64,000 bases of DNA from the NCBI GenBank assembly GCA_016191845.1, contig JACPVF010000012.1, forward strand, positions 267,162 to 331,161, written 5' to 3'. A program made the translations under genes and the position numbers. Of this stretch, positions 51,281 through 61,200 are shown piece by piece. The DNA is from Chloroflexota bacterium (GTDB taxonomy: Bacteria > Chloroflexota > Anaerolineae > Anaerolineales > Villigracilaceae). The notes beneath the pieces are model-generated. The model was not told the DNA's origin and ran no database searches. It was given only the letters and a program-made list of their open reading frames with translations. How positions within the stretch are numbered: position 1 is the first letter of the stretch; each line of letters begins with the position of its first letter.

Positions 51281-51811
51281 ATGTCCCCGCACATGGAAGG
51301 TTGTCAGATCCCGAGTGTCCCCAAGATCGCTGAGCCCGCTACGCCCGCCGGCGACCATTCGCTGGTCGGACGGTTGAAGGCGGCCCTCGCCTACCCGTGG
51401 AACCGATACGTCAAGACCTGGTTGAAGCGCGGCTATGCCATCTCCGTGCGCCAGCAGGGAGGTTCGCCCCAGCAGGCCGCTGCAAAAGAGATGGCCCCGT
51501 CCGTGCCGTTCGTCATGGGCGACCGGGTGCGGGTCCGCTCGCGCGAGGAGATCCAGGCCACGCTCGACCCATTCAAGGAATTGCGCGGCTGCGCCTTCCT
51601 GCCCGAGATGTACGAGTATTGCGGCACCGAGCAGCGTGTGTTCCGTGTGATGCAGCGCTTCATGGACGAACGCGATTACAAGCTCAAGAAAGTGCGCGGC
51701 GTCATTCTGCTGGAGAACGTATTCTGCAGCGGAACGCCCGTGTTCGGTCCCTGCGACCGCAGTTGCCTGTTGTTCTGGCGGGAGGAATGGCTCGAACGCC
51801 TGCCGGAGTGA
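51281..51811 (+). CDS. Conserved Cys-containing protein of polysaccharide/secondary-metabolite loci
   Basis: A 176-residue soluble protein with strong ribosome-binding site (GGAAAGGAAGG). Residues 1-75 look disordered and basic. Residues 75-176 form a compact domain: GDRVRVRSREEIQATLDP, RGCAFLPEMYEYCGTEQRV, RFMDERDYKLKKVRGVILLE, NVFCSGTPVFGPCDRSCLLF and WREEWLER. Six Cys are present (RGCAF, EYCGT, VFCSG, GPCDR, RSCLL plus one near the N-terminus); their spacing suggests metal binding. I have seen this domain pattern next to polysaccharide and peptide-synthesis genes, but no function is known. It precedes the sugar transferase gene by 30 bases. Confidence 0.65.
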   Translation: MSPHMEGCQIPSVPKIAEPATPAGDHSLVGRLKAALAYPWNRYVKTWLKRGYAISVRQQGGSPQQAAAKEMAPSVPFVMGDRVRVRSREEIQATLDPFKELRGCAFLPEMYEYCGTEQRVFRVMQRFMDERDYKLKKVRGVILLENVFCSGTPVFGPCDRSCLLFWREEWLERLPE

Positions 51812-51841
51812 CTTTTATAGTTGGTACGATTTGGAGGATGA

Positions 51842-53470
51842 ATGATTCGTCTGACCTCACGACTCAAAGAAACCAGTGCCGCCCCTTTTGCCCCGGCCAC
51901 CGAGACCCTCGACAAGGTGGTGAGCGGATTTGTCAAACGTGCCTTCGATATTGTGGCGTCTCTGATCGGTTTGATCCTGCTTTCGCCCTTGTTTCTCTTC
52001 ATCGCCATTCTGATCAAACGCGACTCGCCCGGCCCGGTCTTTTACTGGGGTCCGCGCATCGGGCGGCACGGCATCGTCTTCAAGATGCTCAAGTTCCGTA
52101 CCATGTACGAAACCCAGCGCAGCTACGACGGCCCGCGCGTCACCTGCAAAGAAGATGACCGCATCACCCCGCTGGGGAAATGGCTGCGCGATACCAAGCT
52201 AAACGAATTGCCGCAGTTGTGGAACGTGGCGATCGGCGAGATGAGCCTGGTCGGCCCGCGCCCCGAAGACCCGTCCATTTCGAAGACCTGGCCCACCAGC
52301 GTTGCTGCCGAACTGCTCTCGATGCGGCCCGGCGTCACCAGCCCGGCTTCGATCCTCTACCGCGACGAAGAATCCATGCTGCACACAGGCGAGGTCATGC
52401 GCAAGTATCTGCATGAGCTCAGCCCAGACAAGATGCGGCTCGACCAGCTCTACGTCCATTATCACTCCTTCTGGCTCGACCTGGACGTCATCCTGTGGAC
52501 GGCCATCCTGCTCCTACCGAAGATTCGGGCGTTCTCTCCACCTGAGCACTTCCTGTTCGTGGGCCCGGTCAGCCGCCTGATCCAGCGCTACGTTGCCTGG
52601 CTGATCTGGGACTTCCTGATCGTGCTGGGTTCCATCACGTTGACCGGGCTGATTGTGCGGCTGGTCGTCCCCCTTAACCTGGGTTGGCAGACTGCCGTCA
52701 AGATGGCGTTGAGTTTCGCTCTGCTGTACAGCATCATCGGCATCCTGCTCAAGAATAACCGCGTCAACTGGCCGAAGGCCTCGTCCTGGGAGTCGGGCAA
52801 CCTGTGGGTGACCTGGCTGATTTCAACCGTCATCACGCTCGGTTACTACTATACCCAATTTGGGTTTACCAACCTGCGCACGATGGGGGTCATCCTGATC
52901 TCCTCGATGCTGGCGTTGATGGGCTTTACCTTCATCCGCTATCGCGGACGCATCATCAACGGGTTGGTCAGCCGCCTGGAAGCCATCCGCCTGGATGCGC
53001 GGGTGCCGCGCGAACGGGTCTTGATCGTCGGCTCGGGGCGCACAGCCGAACACATCGCCTGGTTGATGGATCACCCAACCTACTCGCGCAAGTTCCGCAT
53101 TGTGGGCTTCATCGATGACGACATGCGTTCGCAGGGGATGAAGATCTACGGTTCGAAGGTCATCGGCCGCGTGGCTGACCTGCGGCGGCTGATCAAAGAA
53201 CAGGATGTGGGCTTGATCATCCTGGCCGATAACCAGGTGGCTCAATTCCATTACCGCGAGTTTCGCGACCCCGTCCAATATCAGCCTGCCCGTTTTGTGG
53301 TTGCGCCCGACATTTTCGGCTCACTCAGCAATCTGGACGGGACTCCTCGTCCTCAGCTTGCTCACGATCCCATGAAGGACTTTCAGTGCCGATATTGCCT
53401 GGCCCGTTCCACGCTGTATCTCGACCAGACCACGATACCGGTCAAGCAGGCATCGCATACGAAAGAATAG
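51842..53470 (+). CDS. Polyprenyl-phosphate sugar-1-phosphate transferase with swapped domain order
   Basis: A 542-residue membrane protein that should start repeat-unit synthesis by moving sugar-1-phosphate to undecaprenyl phosphate. Here the catalytic PglC/WbaP-type domain is N-terminal (about 30-235: KRAFDIVASLIGLILLSPLF, FKMLKFRTMYE, GEMSLVGPRPED). It is followed by four membrane helices (about 245-375) and a Rossmann-like domain (RVLIVGSGRTAEHIAWLMDH, FRIVGFIDDDMRS). In WbaP/WcaJ the four helices and Rossmann part come first. The catalytic Asp-Glu pair is Asn121-Glu122 (LNELPQL). The C-terminus carries a CRYC pair. TTGGAGG precedes the ATG. Confidence 0.88.
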   Translation: MIRLTSRLKETSAAPFAPATETLDKVVSGFVKRAFDIVASLIGLILLSPLFLFIAILIKRDSPGPVFYWGPRIGRHGIVFKMLKFRTMYETQRSYDGPRVTCKEDDRITPLGKWLRDTKLNELPQLWNVAIGEMSLVGPRPEDPSISKTWPTSVAAELLSMRPGVTSPASILYRDEESMLHTGEVMRKYLHELSPDKMRLDQLYVHYHSFWLDLDVILWTAILLLPKIRAFSPPEHFLFVGPVSRLIQRYVAWLIWDFLIVLGSITLTGLIVRLVVPLNLGWQTAVKMALSFALLYSIIGILLKNNRVNWPKASSWESGNLWVTWLISTVITLGYYYTQFGFTNLRTMGVILISSMLALMGFTFIRYRGRIINGLVSRLEAIRLDARVPRERVLIVGSGRTAEHIAWLMDHPTYSRKFRIVGFIDDDMRSQGMKIYGSKVIGRVADLRRLIKEQDVGLIILADNQVAQFHYREFRDPVQYQPARFVVAPDIFGSLSNLDGTPRPQLAHDPMKDFQCRYCLARSTLYLDQTTIPVKQASHTKE

Positions 53471-53482
53471 CCGCACGGAGAC

Positions 53483-54484
53483 ATGAACATGGATGAATTT
53501 TGGGCTGGAAAGAAAGTGCTTGTCACCGGCGCAGGCGGGTTCATCGGCAGCCGCCTGGTGGAACGGCTCGCCGCGGCGGGCGCATCGGTGCGGGCCTTCG
53601 TGCGCTACACCTCCCGCGCTGACCCGGGCCTGCTGCGGCTGGCTCCGCCCGAGACGCTCTCACACCTCGAGTTGATCGGCGGCGACCTGCGCGATGCCGA
53701 CGCGGTCCGTCAGGCCGTGCGCGATTGCGAGGTGGTATTCCATCTCGGCGCGCTCATCTCGATCCCCTATTCCTACGTGCATCCCGCTGAGGTGGCCGAG
53801 ACGAACTTCATGGGCACGCTCAACGTGCTGATGGCCTGCCGCGACTACGGGGTTCCGCGCCTGGTCCACACCTCCACCAGCGAAGTGTATGGCACCGCGT
53901 TGACCCCCTCCATCGATGAAGCTCATCCCCTGCAGGGACAGTCTCCCTACTCGGCCAGCAAGATCGGGGCGGACAAACTGGCCGAGAGTTTCTACTGCAC
54001 CTACGAACTGCCCGTGGTGACCATCCGTCCGTTCAACACCTATGGGCCTGGGCAATCATCCCGCGCCGTGATCCCCACCATCATCACCCAGGCTCTGGCG
54101 GGGCAGGTCATCCGCCTCGGCAGCCTCGACACCGTCCGTGATTTCACCTATGTGGATGATACCGTCGCAGGTTTCCTGCGCGGCGCGGAGGCCCAGGGTG
54201 TGGAAGGGGCAGCGATCAACCTTGGCACGGGAAGCGCCGTCACCATCGGAGAACTGGCCGAGCGGATCGTCCAAAAGGTCGGGACCCAGGCGCGGGTCGA
54301 GACCGACTCCGCGCGGATGCGCCCGACCAAGTCCGAGGTCAGGCGGCTGCTGTCGAACAATGCCCTGGCGAAGGAGCGGCTGGGCTGGGCTCCACGCGTC
54401 AGCCTGGATGAGGGACTGGACTCCACCATCGCCTGGATCCGCGATCACCTGGATCGGTATCGCATTGGCGTCTACGAGTTTTAG
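53483..54484 (+). CDS. NAD-dependent NDP-sugar 4,6-dehydratase/epimerase (SDR, LegB-like)
   Basis: A 333-residue extended SDR. KKVLVTGAGGFIGSRLVERL binds NAD. The catalytic set is STSEVYGTA and YSASKIGADK (Tyr-x3-Lys). VVTIRPFNTYGPGQSSRAV and AVIPTIITQAL resemble LegB-type UDP-GlcNAc 4,6-dehydratases. With the nucleotidyltransferase and DegT aminotransferase that follow, it should make an NDP-4-amino-4,6-dideoxy sugar. UDP-glucose epimerase activity is an alternative. CGGAGA precedes ATG 53483, 12 bases after the previous stop. Confidence 0.88.
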   Translation: MNMDEFWAGKKVLVTGAGGFIGSRLVERLAAAGASVRAFVRYTSRADPGLLRLAPPETLSHLELIGGDLRDADAVRQAVRDCEVVFHLGALISIPYSYVHPAEVAETNFMGTLNVLMACRDYGVPRLVHTSTSEVYGTALTPSIDEAHPLQGQSPYSASKIGADKLAESFYCTYELPVVTIRPFNTYGPGQSSRAVIPTIITQALAGQVIRLGSLDTVRDFTYVDDTVAGFLRGAEAQGVEGAAINLGTGSAVTIGELAERIVQKVGTQARVETDSARMRPTKSEVRRLLSNNALAKERLGWAPRVSLDEGLDSTIAWIRDHLDRYRIGVYEF

Positions 54485-54497
54485 CGAGGAGGCAATC

Positions 54498-55208
54498 ATG
54501 AAAGCCGTTGTACTGGCGGGCGGCAAAGGAACCCGCCTTTCGCCCTATACCACCATCCTGCCGAAACCCCTGATGCCCATCGGCGACATGCCCATCCTGG
54601 AGGTGATGTTGCTTCAGATGAGGCAGGCGGGCATTGGCCACGTGGTGTTGACGGTCGGACATCTCTCCGAGTTGCTGCGCGCCTTCTTCAAGGACGGCAG
54701 CGAATTCGGATTGTCCATCTCCTATAGTTATGAACAGCAACCCCTGGGTACGGCGGGGCCGATCGCCCTGGTGGACGGTCTCGACGATACTTTCCTGGTC
54801 TCGAACGGCGACGTGCTCACCACGCTCGACTTGCGCGACCTGATCCGTTTCCACAAGGAACAGAAGGCCATCGCCACCATTGCTGCCCATCACCGACAGT
54901 CGAAGATCGACCTGGGCGTGATCCAGCGCGACGGCGACTACCGCATCACGGGATACATCGAGAAGCCCACCTATGACTTCATGGTCAGCATGGGCATCTA
55001 CGTTTTCGAGCCAGCTGTCCTGCCCTACATTGGCCGCAACCAGTACCTCGATTTCCCCGATTTGGTCAAGAAGCTGATCGCTGCTGGCGAACGGGTGGTC
55101 GGCTACGAGTTTAACGGGTATTGGGAGGACCTTGGCCGCCCCGACGATTACGCGCGCGCGTCCAAGGATTTCGAGAACATGCGCACCCAATTCCTTCCCG
55201 CAGATTAG
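54498..55208 (+). CDS. Sugar nucleotidyltransferase
   Basis: A 236-residue nucleotidyltransferase that joins a sugar-1-phosphate to a nucleotide. The signature is MKAVVLAGGKGTRLSPYT followed by LPKPLMPIGDMPILE. The metal-binding Asp is in FLVSNGDVLTTLDL. VNGYWEDLGRPDDYARASKD near the end (FNGYWEDLGRP) is typical. It has no left-handed beta-helix, so no acyl- or acetyltransferase part. ATG 54498 follows GAGGAGG. Its place between the dehydratase and aminotransferase suggests it activates the precursor of the amino sugar. Confidence 0.92.
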   Translation: MKAVVLAGGKGTRLSPYTTILPKPLMPIGDMPILEVMLLQMRQAGIGHVVLTVGHLSELLRAFFKDGSEFGLSISYSYEQQPLGTAGPIALVDGLDDTFLVSNGDVLTTLDLRDLIRFHKEQKAIATIAAHHRQSKIDLGVIQRDGDYRITGYIEKPTYDFMVSMGIYVFEPAVLPYIGRNQYLDFPDLVKKLIAAGERVVGYEFNGYWEDLGRPDDYARASKDFENMRTQFLPAD

Positions 55209-55217
55209 GAGTACACA

Positions 55218-56354
55218 ATGGAATGGAAAATCCCGCTTTCTGACATCGACTTCGGATTGGAAGAAAGGGTGGTGGTGGACCATGTCCTGAAGAGCAAGTG
55301 GCTGACGATGGGGGCGATCACTGAAGAGTTCGAACAGGCCTTTGCCGCCTACGTCGGCGCCAAGCACGCCATTGCCGTGACCAACGCCACGGCGGCCCTG
55401 CACCTGGCCTGTGTGGTGGCTGGACTCGGCCCGGGGGATGAAGCCATCGTCCCGTCGTTGACCTTCGTCGCCACGGCCAATGCCGTCCGCTATACAGGTG
55501 CGACGCCCGTCTTTGCTGATATCTGCGGGGAACAAGACCTGAATATCGCGTTCCATTCCATAGAACAGGCCATCACCGACCGCACCCGTGCCATCCTGGT
55601 GGTGCATTACGGCGGCTACGCCTGCGATATGCCCAGCATCATGGAACTGGCCCGCGAGCGCGGATTGAAGGTCATCGAGGATGCGGCTCATGCTGTCGGC
55701 TCGGAACTCGGCGGACGCATGCTGGGTACCTGGAGCGACGTGGGTTGTTACAGTTTCTTCTCGAACAAGAATATGACTACGGGCGAGGGCGGGATGCTCG
55801 TGACCAATGACGATGAACTGGCCAAACGTCTGCGGCTGCTTCGTTCGCATGGCATGACTTCGCTCACCTGGGACCGTCACAAAGGTCACGCCTGGAGCTA
55901 CGACGTGGTGGATCTGGGCTACAACTATCGCATCGACGAGATCCGCGCTGCATTGGGCAACGTTCAATTGGGGAAGCTGCCCTCGAATAACGAACAGCGC
56001 CGACATCTCACCCACGTCTATCGCGATGCCTTGCAGGAGATCGTCCCGCAGGTAACGGTGCCGTTCCAGAATCATCCAGGTACTTCTGCCGCCCATCTGA
56101 TGCCTGTGTTGCTGCCCCCCGATGAAGACCGTTCGGCCTTCATGGAGGCCATGAAAACGCAAGGCATCCAGACCAGCATCCACTACCCACCCATCCATTC
56201 GTTCTCGGCTTACCGCGGTAGGGGTAAACCTCACCTGCCCAACACGGACGAGATTGCCCGCCGCGAAGTGACCCTGCCGCTCTATCCCGCCATGTCGGAC
56301 GAGGATGTGTTGTCCGTGGTCAAGGCGATCTCCCAGGCCTTGCAGCCAGCATGA
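55218..56354 (+). CDS. DegT/DnrJ/EryC1-family sugar aminotransferase
   Basis: A 378-residue PLP enzyme that adds an amino group to a keto-sugar nucleotide. AVTNATAALHLACVVAGLGPGDE is the PLP phosphate site, DAAHAVGSELGG holds the Asp that contacts the ring nitrogen, and the Schiff-base lysine is in YSFFSNKNMTTGEGGMLV. YNYRIDEIRAALGNVQL and a PPIHSFSAYRG end are also typical. It should act on the 4-keto product of the dehydratase two genes upstream. Confidence 0.94.
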   Translation: MEWKIPLSDIDFGLEERVVVDHVLKSKWLTMGAITEEFEQAFAAYVGAKHAIAVTNATAALHLACVVAGLGPGDEAIVPSLTFVATANAVRYTGATPVFADICGEQDLNIAFHSIEQAITDRTRAILVVHYGGYACDMPSIMELARERGLKVIEDAAHAVGSELGGRMLGTWSDVGCYSFFSNKNMTTGEGGMLVTNDDELAKRLRLLRSHGMTSLTWDRHKGHAWSYDVVDLGYNYRIDEIRAALGNVQLGKLPSNNEQRRHLTHVYRDALQEIVPQVTVPFQNHPGTSAAHLMPVLLPPDEDRSAFMEAMKTQGIQTSIHYPPIHSFSAYRGRGKPHLPNTDEIARREVTLPLYPAMSDEDVLSVVKAISQALQPA

Positions 56355-56375
56355 GTGTGCTGATAGGAACTCAAT

Positions 56376-58196
56376 ATGGAAATTAGAGATTTCATTTCCC
56401 TCCTGTGGCGGAATCTGCGCTGGCTGATCCTGGGGCTGATGATCGGTGCCATCGTGGGGATTCTGGCCGGGATATTGGAGCCGCCTGTCTACGAGACCTC
56501 GACCAAGGTGCTGGTCAGCCGAACCCGTCAGCAAAGCACCGCTGACATGCTCCCACTCAGTGACGAGCAGTTGGTGGCCATCAACCTGCAACTGGCAAAG
56601 TCTCAGCCTGTGCTGGCCGAAGTATCCGACCAGTTGGGCAGCACAGTGGACGCGGACAACATCCTGGTCACCACCATCCCCAACACGCTGATTATTCAGA
56701 TCAAGGTGCAGGACCAGAACCCCAAGCGGGCGGCGGATATTGCCAACCTGCTCGTCCAGACGCTCATCAGCCAGAACCAATCCCTGCTTTCAGGGCGCTA
56801 CGAGTCCTTCGAGACGGCCATCAGCGCGCAGATCGATGATGTCTCCGCGCAGATCGAGAGCCTGCAGACCGAAATCAACCAGATCAACGATACCAGCATC
56901 CAACAGCAACTGGACCAGGTGAACCAACAGATCGAACAGTTGAAGACGCTCACCACGGCCCTTGAGCAGGAGATTGCGGCCTTTCCGATTGCGCCTACGC
57001 CTGTTCAGCAGGCTTTGCTGGCCGAGAAACAGGCCCAACTGGATCAATACCACTCGCTGATGACCATCTATCAGCAAGTGCAGACCAACTTGACCTATAT
57101 CGGCAAACCAGGTCAGGGCGGCACGGGACCTGAAAATCCGCGCCTGGCTGCATTGCAAGCCAGCCTCGATCAGTACCAGCAGATGTATCTGACACTGGTC
57201 TCCAGCCGTGAGACGGTGCGCCTTGTACGTCTGCAAAGCGCACAGAACGTGGTGCAGATCGTGGCGGCGGTCCAGCCGAAGAAACCGGTACGGCCCATTC
57301 CGCTGTTGTACTTCTTTGTCGGATGTCTGGTGGGATTGGCGGGTGCGACCACCGTGGTGATGGTGCTCGATCATTTCAATGACTCGCTCAAGACACCTTT
57401 ACAAGCTCTCGACCAACTTGACCTGCCTGTGCTGGCAGTCGTCCCCGGGGAGGCCCGGGCGGGCGACCTGCCCGTGGTACGGGATCCATTCTCGGCGGAG
57501 GCGGATGCCTTCCGCTCACTGGGTGCGGGCCTGGAGTTGATTGGCAGGCAGAAAAGCCTCGATGCTCTGATAATCCTCAATGGGGATCCAAGGGATGCGC
57601 ATACGTCCATCGCTGCCAGTTTGGCGATCATCGCGGCCCAGCAGGGACGGCAGGTGGTCCTCGTGGATGGTGACTTGCATCATCCTCACCTGCACGACCT
57701 GTTTGGGATCCCCAATCAGCGCGGACTGGGTGAAGCCTTCAGCGGCCGTCTGGACCTGCGGGGTGCCTCTCATGCCCTTGAGACTGTCACCGGGCTGACG
57801 CTCATCCCCGCAGGCAAGACGCGGGAGGGCGCCTCGGCCTGGCTGGATTCCGATCGCTGGGCGCGCATCCTGGCTGACCTCAAGGCTCAAGCCGATCTGG
57901 TCATCGTGGATGGCCCTCCTGCCGATACCGCCGACGCGCAGATCCTGGCTGCCCGCCTGGATGCCGTTCTATTGGTGGTGCGGGCGGGCCATACTCGTGC
58001 TCTTACCGCGAAGACCACCCAAAAGCGTCTCGAGATGATCGGCGCGAAGGTGGCAGGGGTGATCCTCAACCAAAGGTTACAACGTCGGTCCATCGATCGA
58101 CAGATTTTTTCCTGGCTCAAAGCCAGATTCCAAAAGAAGGAAAATGCCTATGGGATTCACAGCGAAACGAAAGACCTGCCTGTTTCGTCATCCTAA
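56376..58196 (+). CDS. Wzz/BY-kinase-like chain-length protein with eroded P-loop
   Basis: A 606-residue inner-membrane protein. The Wzz domain (1-330) has two helices (RWLILGLMIGAIVGILAGIL and LLYFFVGCLVGLAGATTVVM) that bracket a long coiled coil of Gln/Ile heptads (about 150-215). The C-terminal half has the CpsD/Wzc fold. Walker A should read like PGEGKST but is DPRDAHTS near residue 400, without Gly-Lys. Walker A' (VVLVDGDLHHPHLHDLFG) and Walker B (LVIVDGPPADTADAQI) persist. No Tyr cluster is present at the C-terminus. It should set polymer length but probably does not phosphorylate itself. Confidence 0.88.
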   Translation: MEIRDFISLLWRNLRWLILGLMIGAIVGILAGILEPPVYETSTKVLVSRTRQQSTADMLPLSDEQLVAINLQLAKSQPVLAEVSDQLGSTVDADNILVTTIPNTLIIQIKVQDQNPKRAADIANLLVQTLISQNQSLLSGRYESFETAISAQIDDVSAQIESLQTEINQINDTSIQQQLDQVNQQIEQLKTLTTALEQEIAAFPIAPTPVQQALLAEKQAQLDQYHSLMTIYQQVQTNLTYIGKPGQGGTGPENPRLAALQASLDQYQQMYLTLVSSRETVRLVRLQSAQNVVQIVAAVQPKKPVRPIPLLYFFVGCLVGLAGATTVVMVLDHFNDSLKTPLQALDQLDLPVLAVVPGEARAGDLPVVRDPFSAEADAFRSLGAGLELIGRQKSLDALIILNGDPRDAHTSIAASLAIIAAQQGRQVVLVDGDLHHPHLHDLFGIPNQRGLGEAFSGRLDLRGASHALETVTGLTLIPAGKTREGASAWLDSDRWARILADLKAQADLVIVDGPPADTADAQILAARLDAVLLVVRAGHTRALTAKTTQKRLEMIGAKVAGVILNQRLQRRSIDRQIFSWLKARFQKKENAYGIHSETKDLPVSSS

Positions 58197-58270
58197 GTTC
58201 GGTGGGCTGGCCCTCGATTTGAATGCCTGTCGGACGATATTTCATCAACCCTTTTTGATTGGAGGAAAGA

Positions 58271-61200
58271 ATGTCTAAGGATCCTCGTTCCATGAAGAAG
58301 GCCTGGACCAAAACAGGTCTGGCTTCCCTCTCCGCCAGGGTGCGCTTGATTGTGCTCATCCTGGTGGTGGCCTGGTCTCTGGTGGGAATGGCTCCCTACG
58401 GGGCGTCGGCGGCTGGCACCACCTACTATGTGGACAAGACCAATCCCTCTTGTTCCGACTCTGGGTCGGGCACAGCGGCCATTCCGTTCTGCACCATCAG
58501 CAAAGGCGCTGCTGTGGCATTGACAGCGGGGGATACTGTCAATGTAGTGGCGGGTACCTACGCTGAAACGGTCTACCCGGCTGCAAACGGTACTTCCGTG
58601 GCTCCGATCACCTTCCACGCCCAGACCGGCGTGACCGTGACAGGCGACGCGGCTGGTTTCGGCAGCGCTTTTGCCGTGTCGGCCCGCAGCTATGTGGTGA
58701 TCGATGGATTCAACATCACGCAGACCAAGTACAAAGGCATCTACGTCGATAGCTCGAATCACATCACCATCACGAACAACCACGTCACCTATGCTGGCAT
58801 CAACGCTGGTCCTGACCAGCACCAGCAGGGCATCTTCGTGAGGAATACCACCTACTCGACGATCAGCGGCAACATTACGGACCACAACTCCTGCATCGGC
58901 ATCCGCCTGATCAACGGCAGCGATTACAACCTCATCAGCAATAACATTTCCTTCGACAACACATCCTCGATTGCTTACCCGGTGGTAACGATTTCCGATG
59001 CGGCCGGCATTGAGATGACCGGCAGCAGCCATAACACGATCGTCAACAACATCACCTATGGCAACGAGGACGCTGGCATCAACCTGTACGTCAACTCCAG
59101 CGCGGTCGGCTCGACGTATAACGTGGTGGTCGGCAACCTGAGCTACGGCAATGGTGACCACGGCATCGACAACAACAACTCGCCCTACAACACCATCGTC
59201 GGCAATACCGTTCAGGGCAACGGCACGACCGGCATCAACTTCGAAGGCGATGCTGGCAAGGGGTCGCATCATGCCACGGTGGCGAACAATATCAGTGTCG
59301 CCAATGGCTTGACCCCGCCCACGGGTTCCTTCGGCGGCAACCTGCGCGTCGATATTGCCTCCATTACGGGGACGACCCTGGACTATGATATTGTGGACCT
59401 TCAAGGGGCTACAGTTCAGGTCATCTGGAACGATGTCAGTTATGCGACCTTGGCGGCCTTCAAGGCTGCTGTTCCCACCCAGGAAGTGCATGGGTTACAG
59501 GCAAATCCGCTCTTTGTATCGCCGGTAACCCCGGTCTTGCGCACCTCTGGATTAGCCTATGAGGGCAGCACCACAACCGGCGACTATCACCTGACTGCTG
59601 GGTCACCGGCCATCGACAGCGCCAACTCGGACGCTCCTAACGAGGCAACCACGGATATCGAGGGCAGCCCGCGCACGGACGACCCTGCGACCGCGGATAC
59701 TGGCGCGGGTTCGCGCACCTTCGATGATCGTGGTGCGTACGAATTCCAGGCCAGCGCGCAGGAAACGATCACTTATAGCACGGCTGGCACCTTCACTTGG
59801 ACGGCCCCCGCTGGGGTTACCTCTGTCAAAGTGGAGGTGTGGGGCGCTGGCGGTGCTGGCGCAAACCGCTCGTCCACCAGCGGTACCGGTTCTGGCGGCG
59901 GTGGTGGTGGCGGCGCGTATGCCATCAAAAACACGCTGACCGTTGTGCCTGGCACCGGTTACACGGTCACCGTGGGCGCTGGCGGCACATCCAGCCCGCA
60001 GGTCAACGGTGGCGATTCCTGGTTCTCGAGCGCAGCCACAGTCATGGCCAAGGGCGGAGCTTCCGTGGCGGCGAATAGCAGCACCGGCGCTTCAGGCGGG
60101 TCAGACGCTTCCAGCGTGGGGGATACCAAATATAGCGGTGGCGGCGGTGCAAACGGCAGCGGGACCACCTACGGTGGCGGCGGTGGCTCGTCTGCGGGTA
60201 CCGGGGCGACTGGTGCAACTGCCACCAACGCCACGGGTGCTACGGCTCCCACTGGCGGCGGCAATGGCGGCAATGGCCGATCAAGTTCGGGCGGCAATGG
60301 CACTTCCGGATCCACCCCTGGTGGTGGTGGTGGTGGTGCGCTCCGAACCTCTTACATGTCGGGCAGTTTCACAGGTGGAACTGGTGCGACTGGGAAAGTT
60401 ACCATCACCTACACGACGCAGCCCAAGGCGAGTTCCGCTACGGTGACCTGCGAGGCCTCGACCGTCGTCTACGGCTCGAGCCTCAACTGCACCGTCACGG
60501 TGACCGCCTCCAGCGGCACCACCAGCCCGCTCGGCAATGTGGCCTGGACAACGGATGGCACCGGCACCTTCACCGGCAGTCCGTGCAGTCTGGCAGGCTC
60601 GGGTGGCAGTTCCTCTTGCTCGGTGAGTTATGCCCCGGGCGCAGTGGGGACTGGCTCACATAAGCTCACCGCCAGCTATTCAGGCAATGCGAGCTTCCTG
60701 GCCAGCAGTGGGGACCAGACGATCTCTGTCACGCAGAAGCCAGCTTCGGTCACCCCGAATGCTGCTTCCAAGATCTACGGCGATGCGGACCCGGCCTTTA
60801 GCGGCACGTTGACCGGCTTCCTGCCGACCGACGGCATCACCGCCACCTACACCCGTGCAGTAGGCGAAACAGTCCTTGGCGGACCTTATGCCATCAGTGC
60901 AACGCTTGGCCCGGCCGACAAACTCGCCAACTACACGGTCACCTACAACACCGCCAATTTCACCATCAACACGAAGGTTGCCTCGGTCACCCCGGATGCC
61001 GCCTCCAAGACCTATGGTGATGCGGACCCGATCCTGACCGGCGTACTGACGGGTTTCCTGCCGGCGGATGGCGTCACTGCGGCCTATAGCCGCATTGCCG
61101 GTGAGACCGTCCTCGGTGGACCGTACACCATCAGCGCCGTGCTCAGCCCGGCGGGTGTGCTCTCCAACTACAATGTCACCTATAACACCGCCAACTTCAC

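Noticed and set aside
54399..56780. A 793-codon open frame on the minus strand
   Set aside because: It lies opposite four well-supported plus-strand genes (nucleotidyltransferase, aminotransferase and neighbours), has low-complexity His/Gln/Asp/Arg-rich composition and no recognisable domain. It is a shadow of GC-rich third positions.
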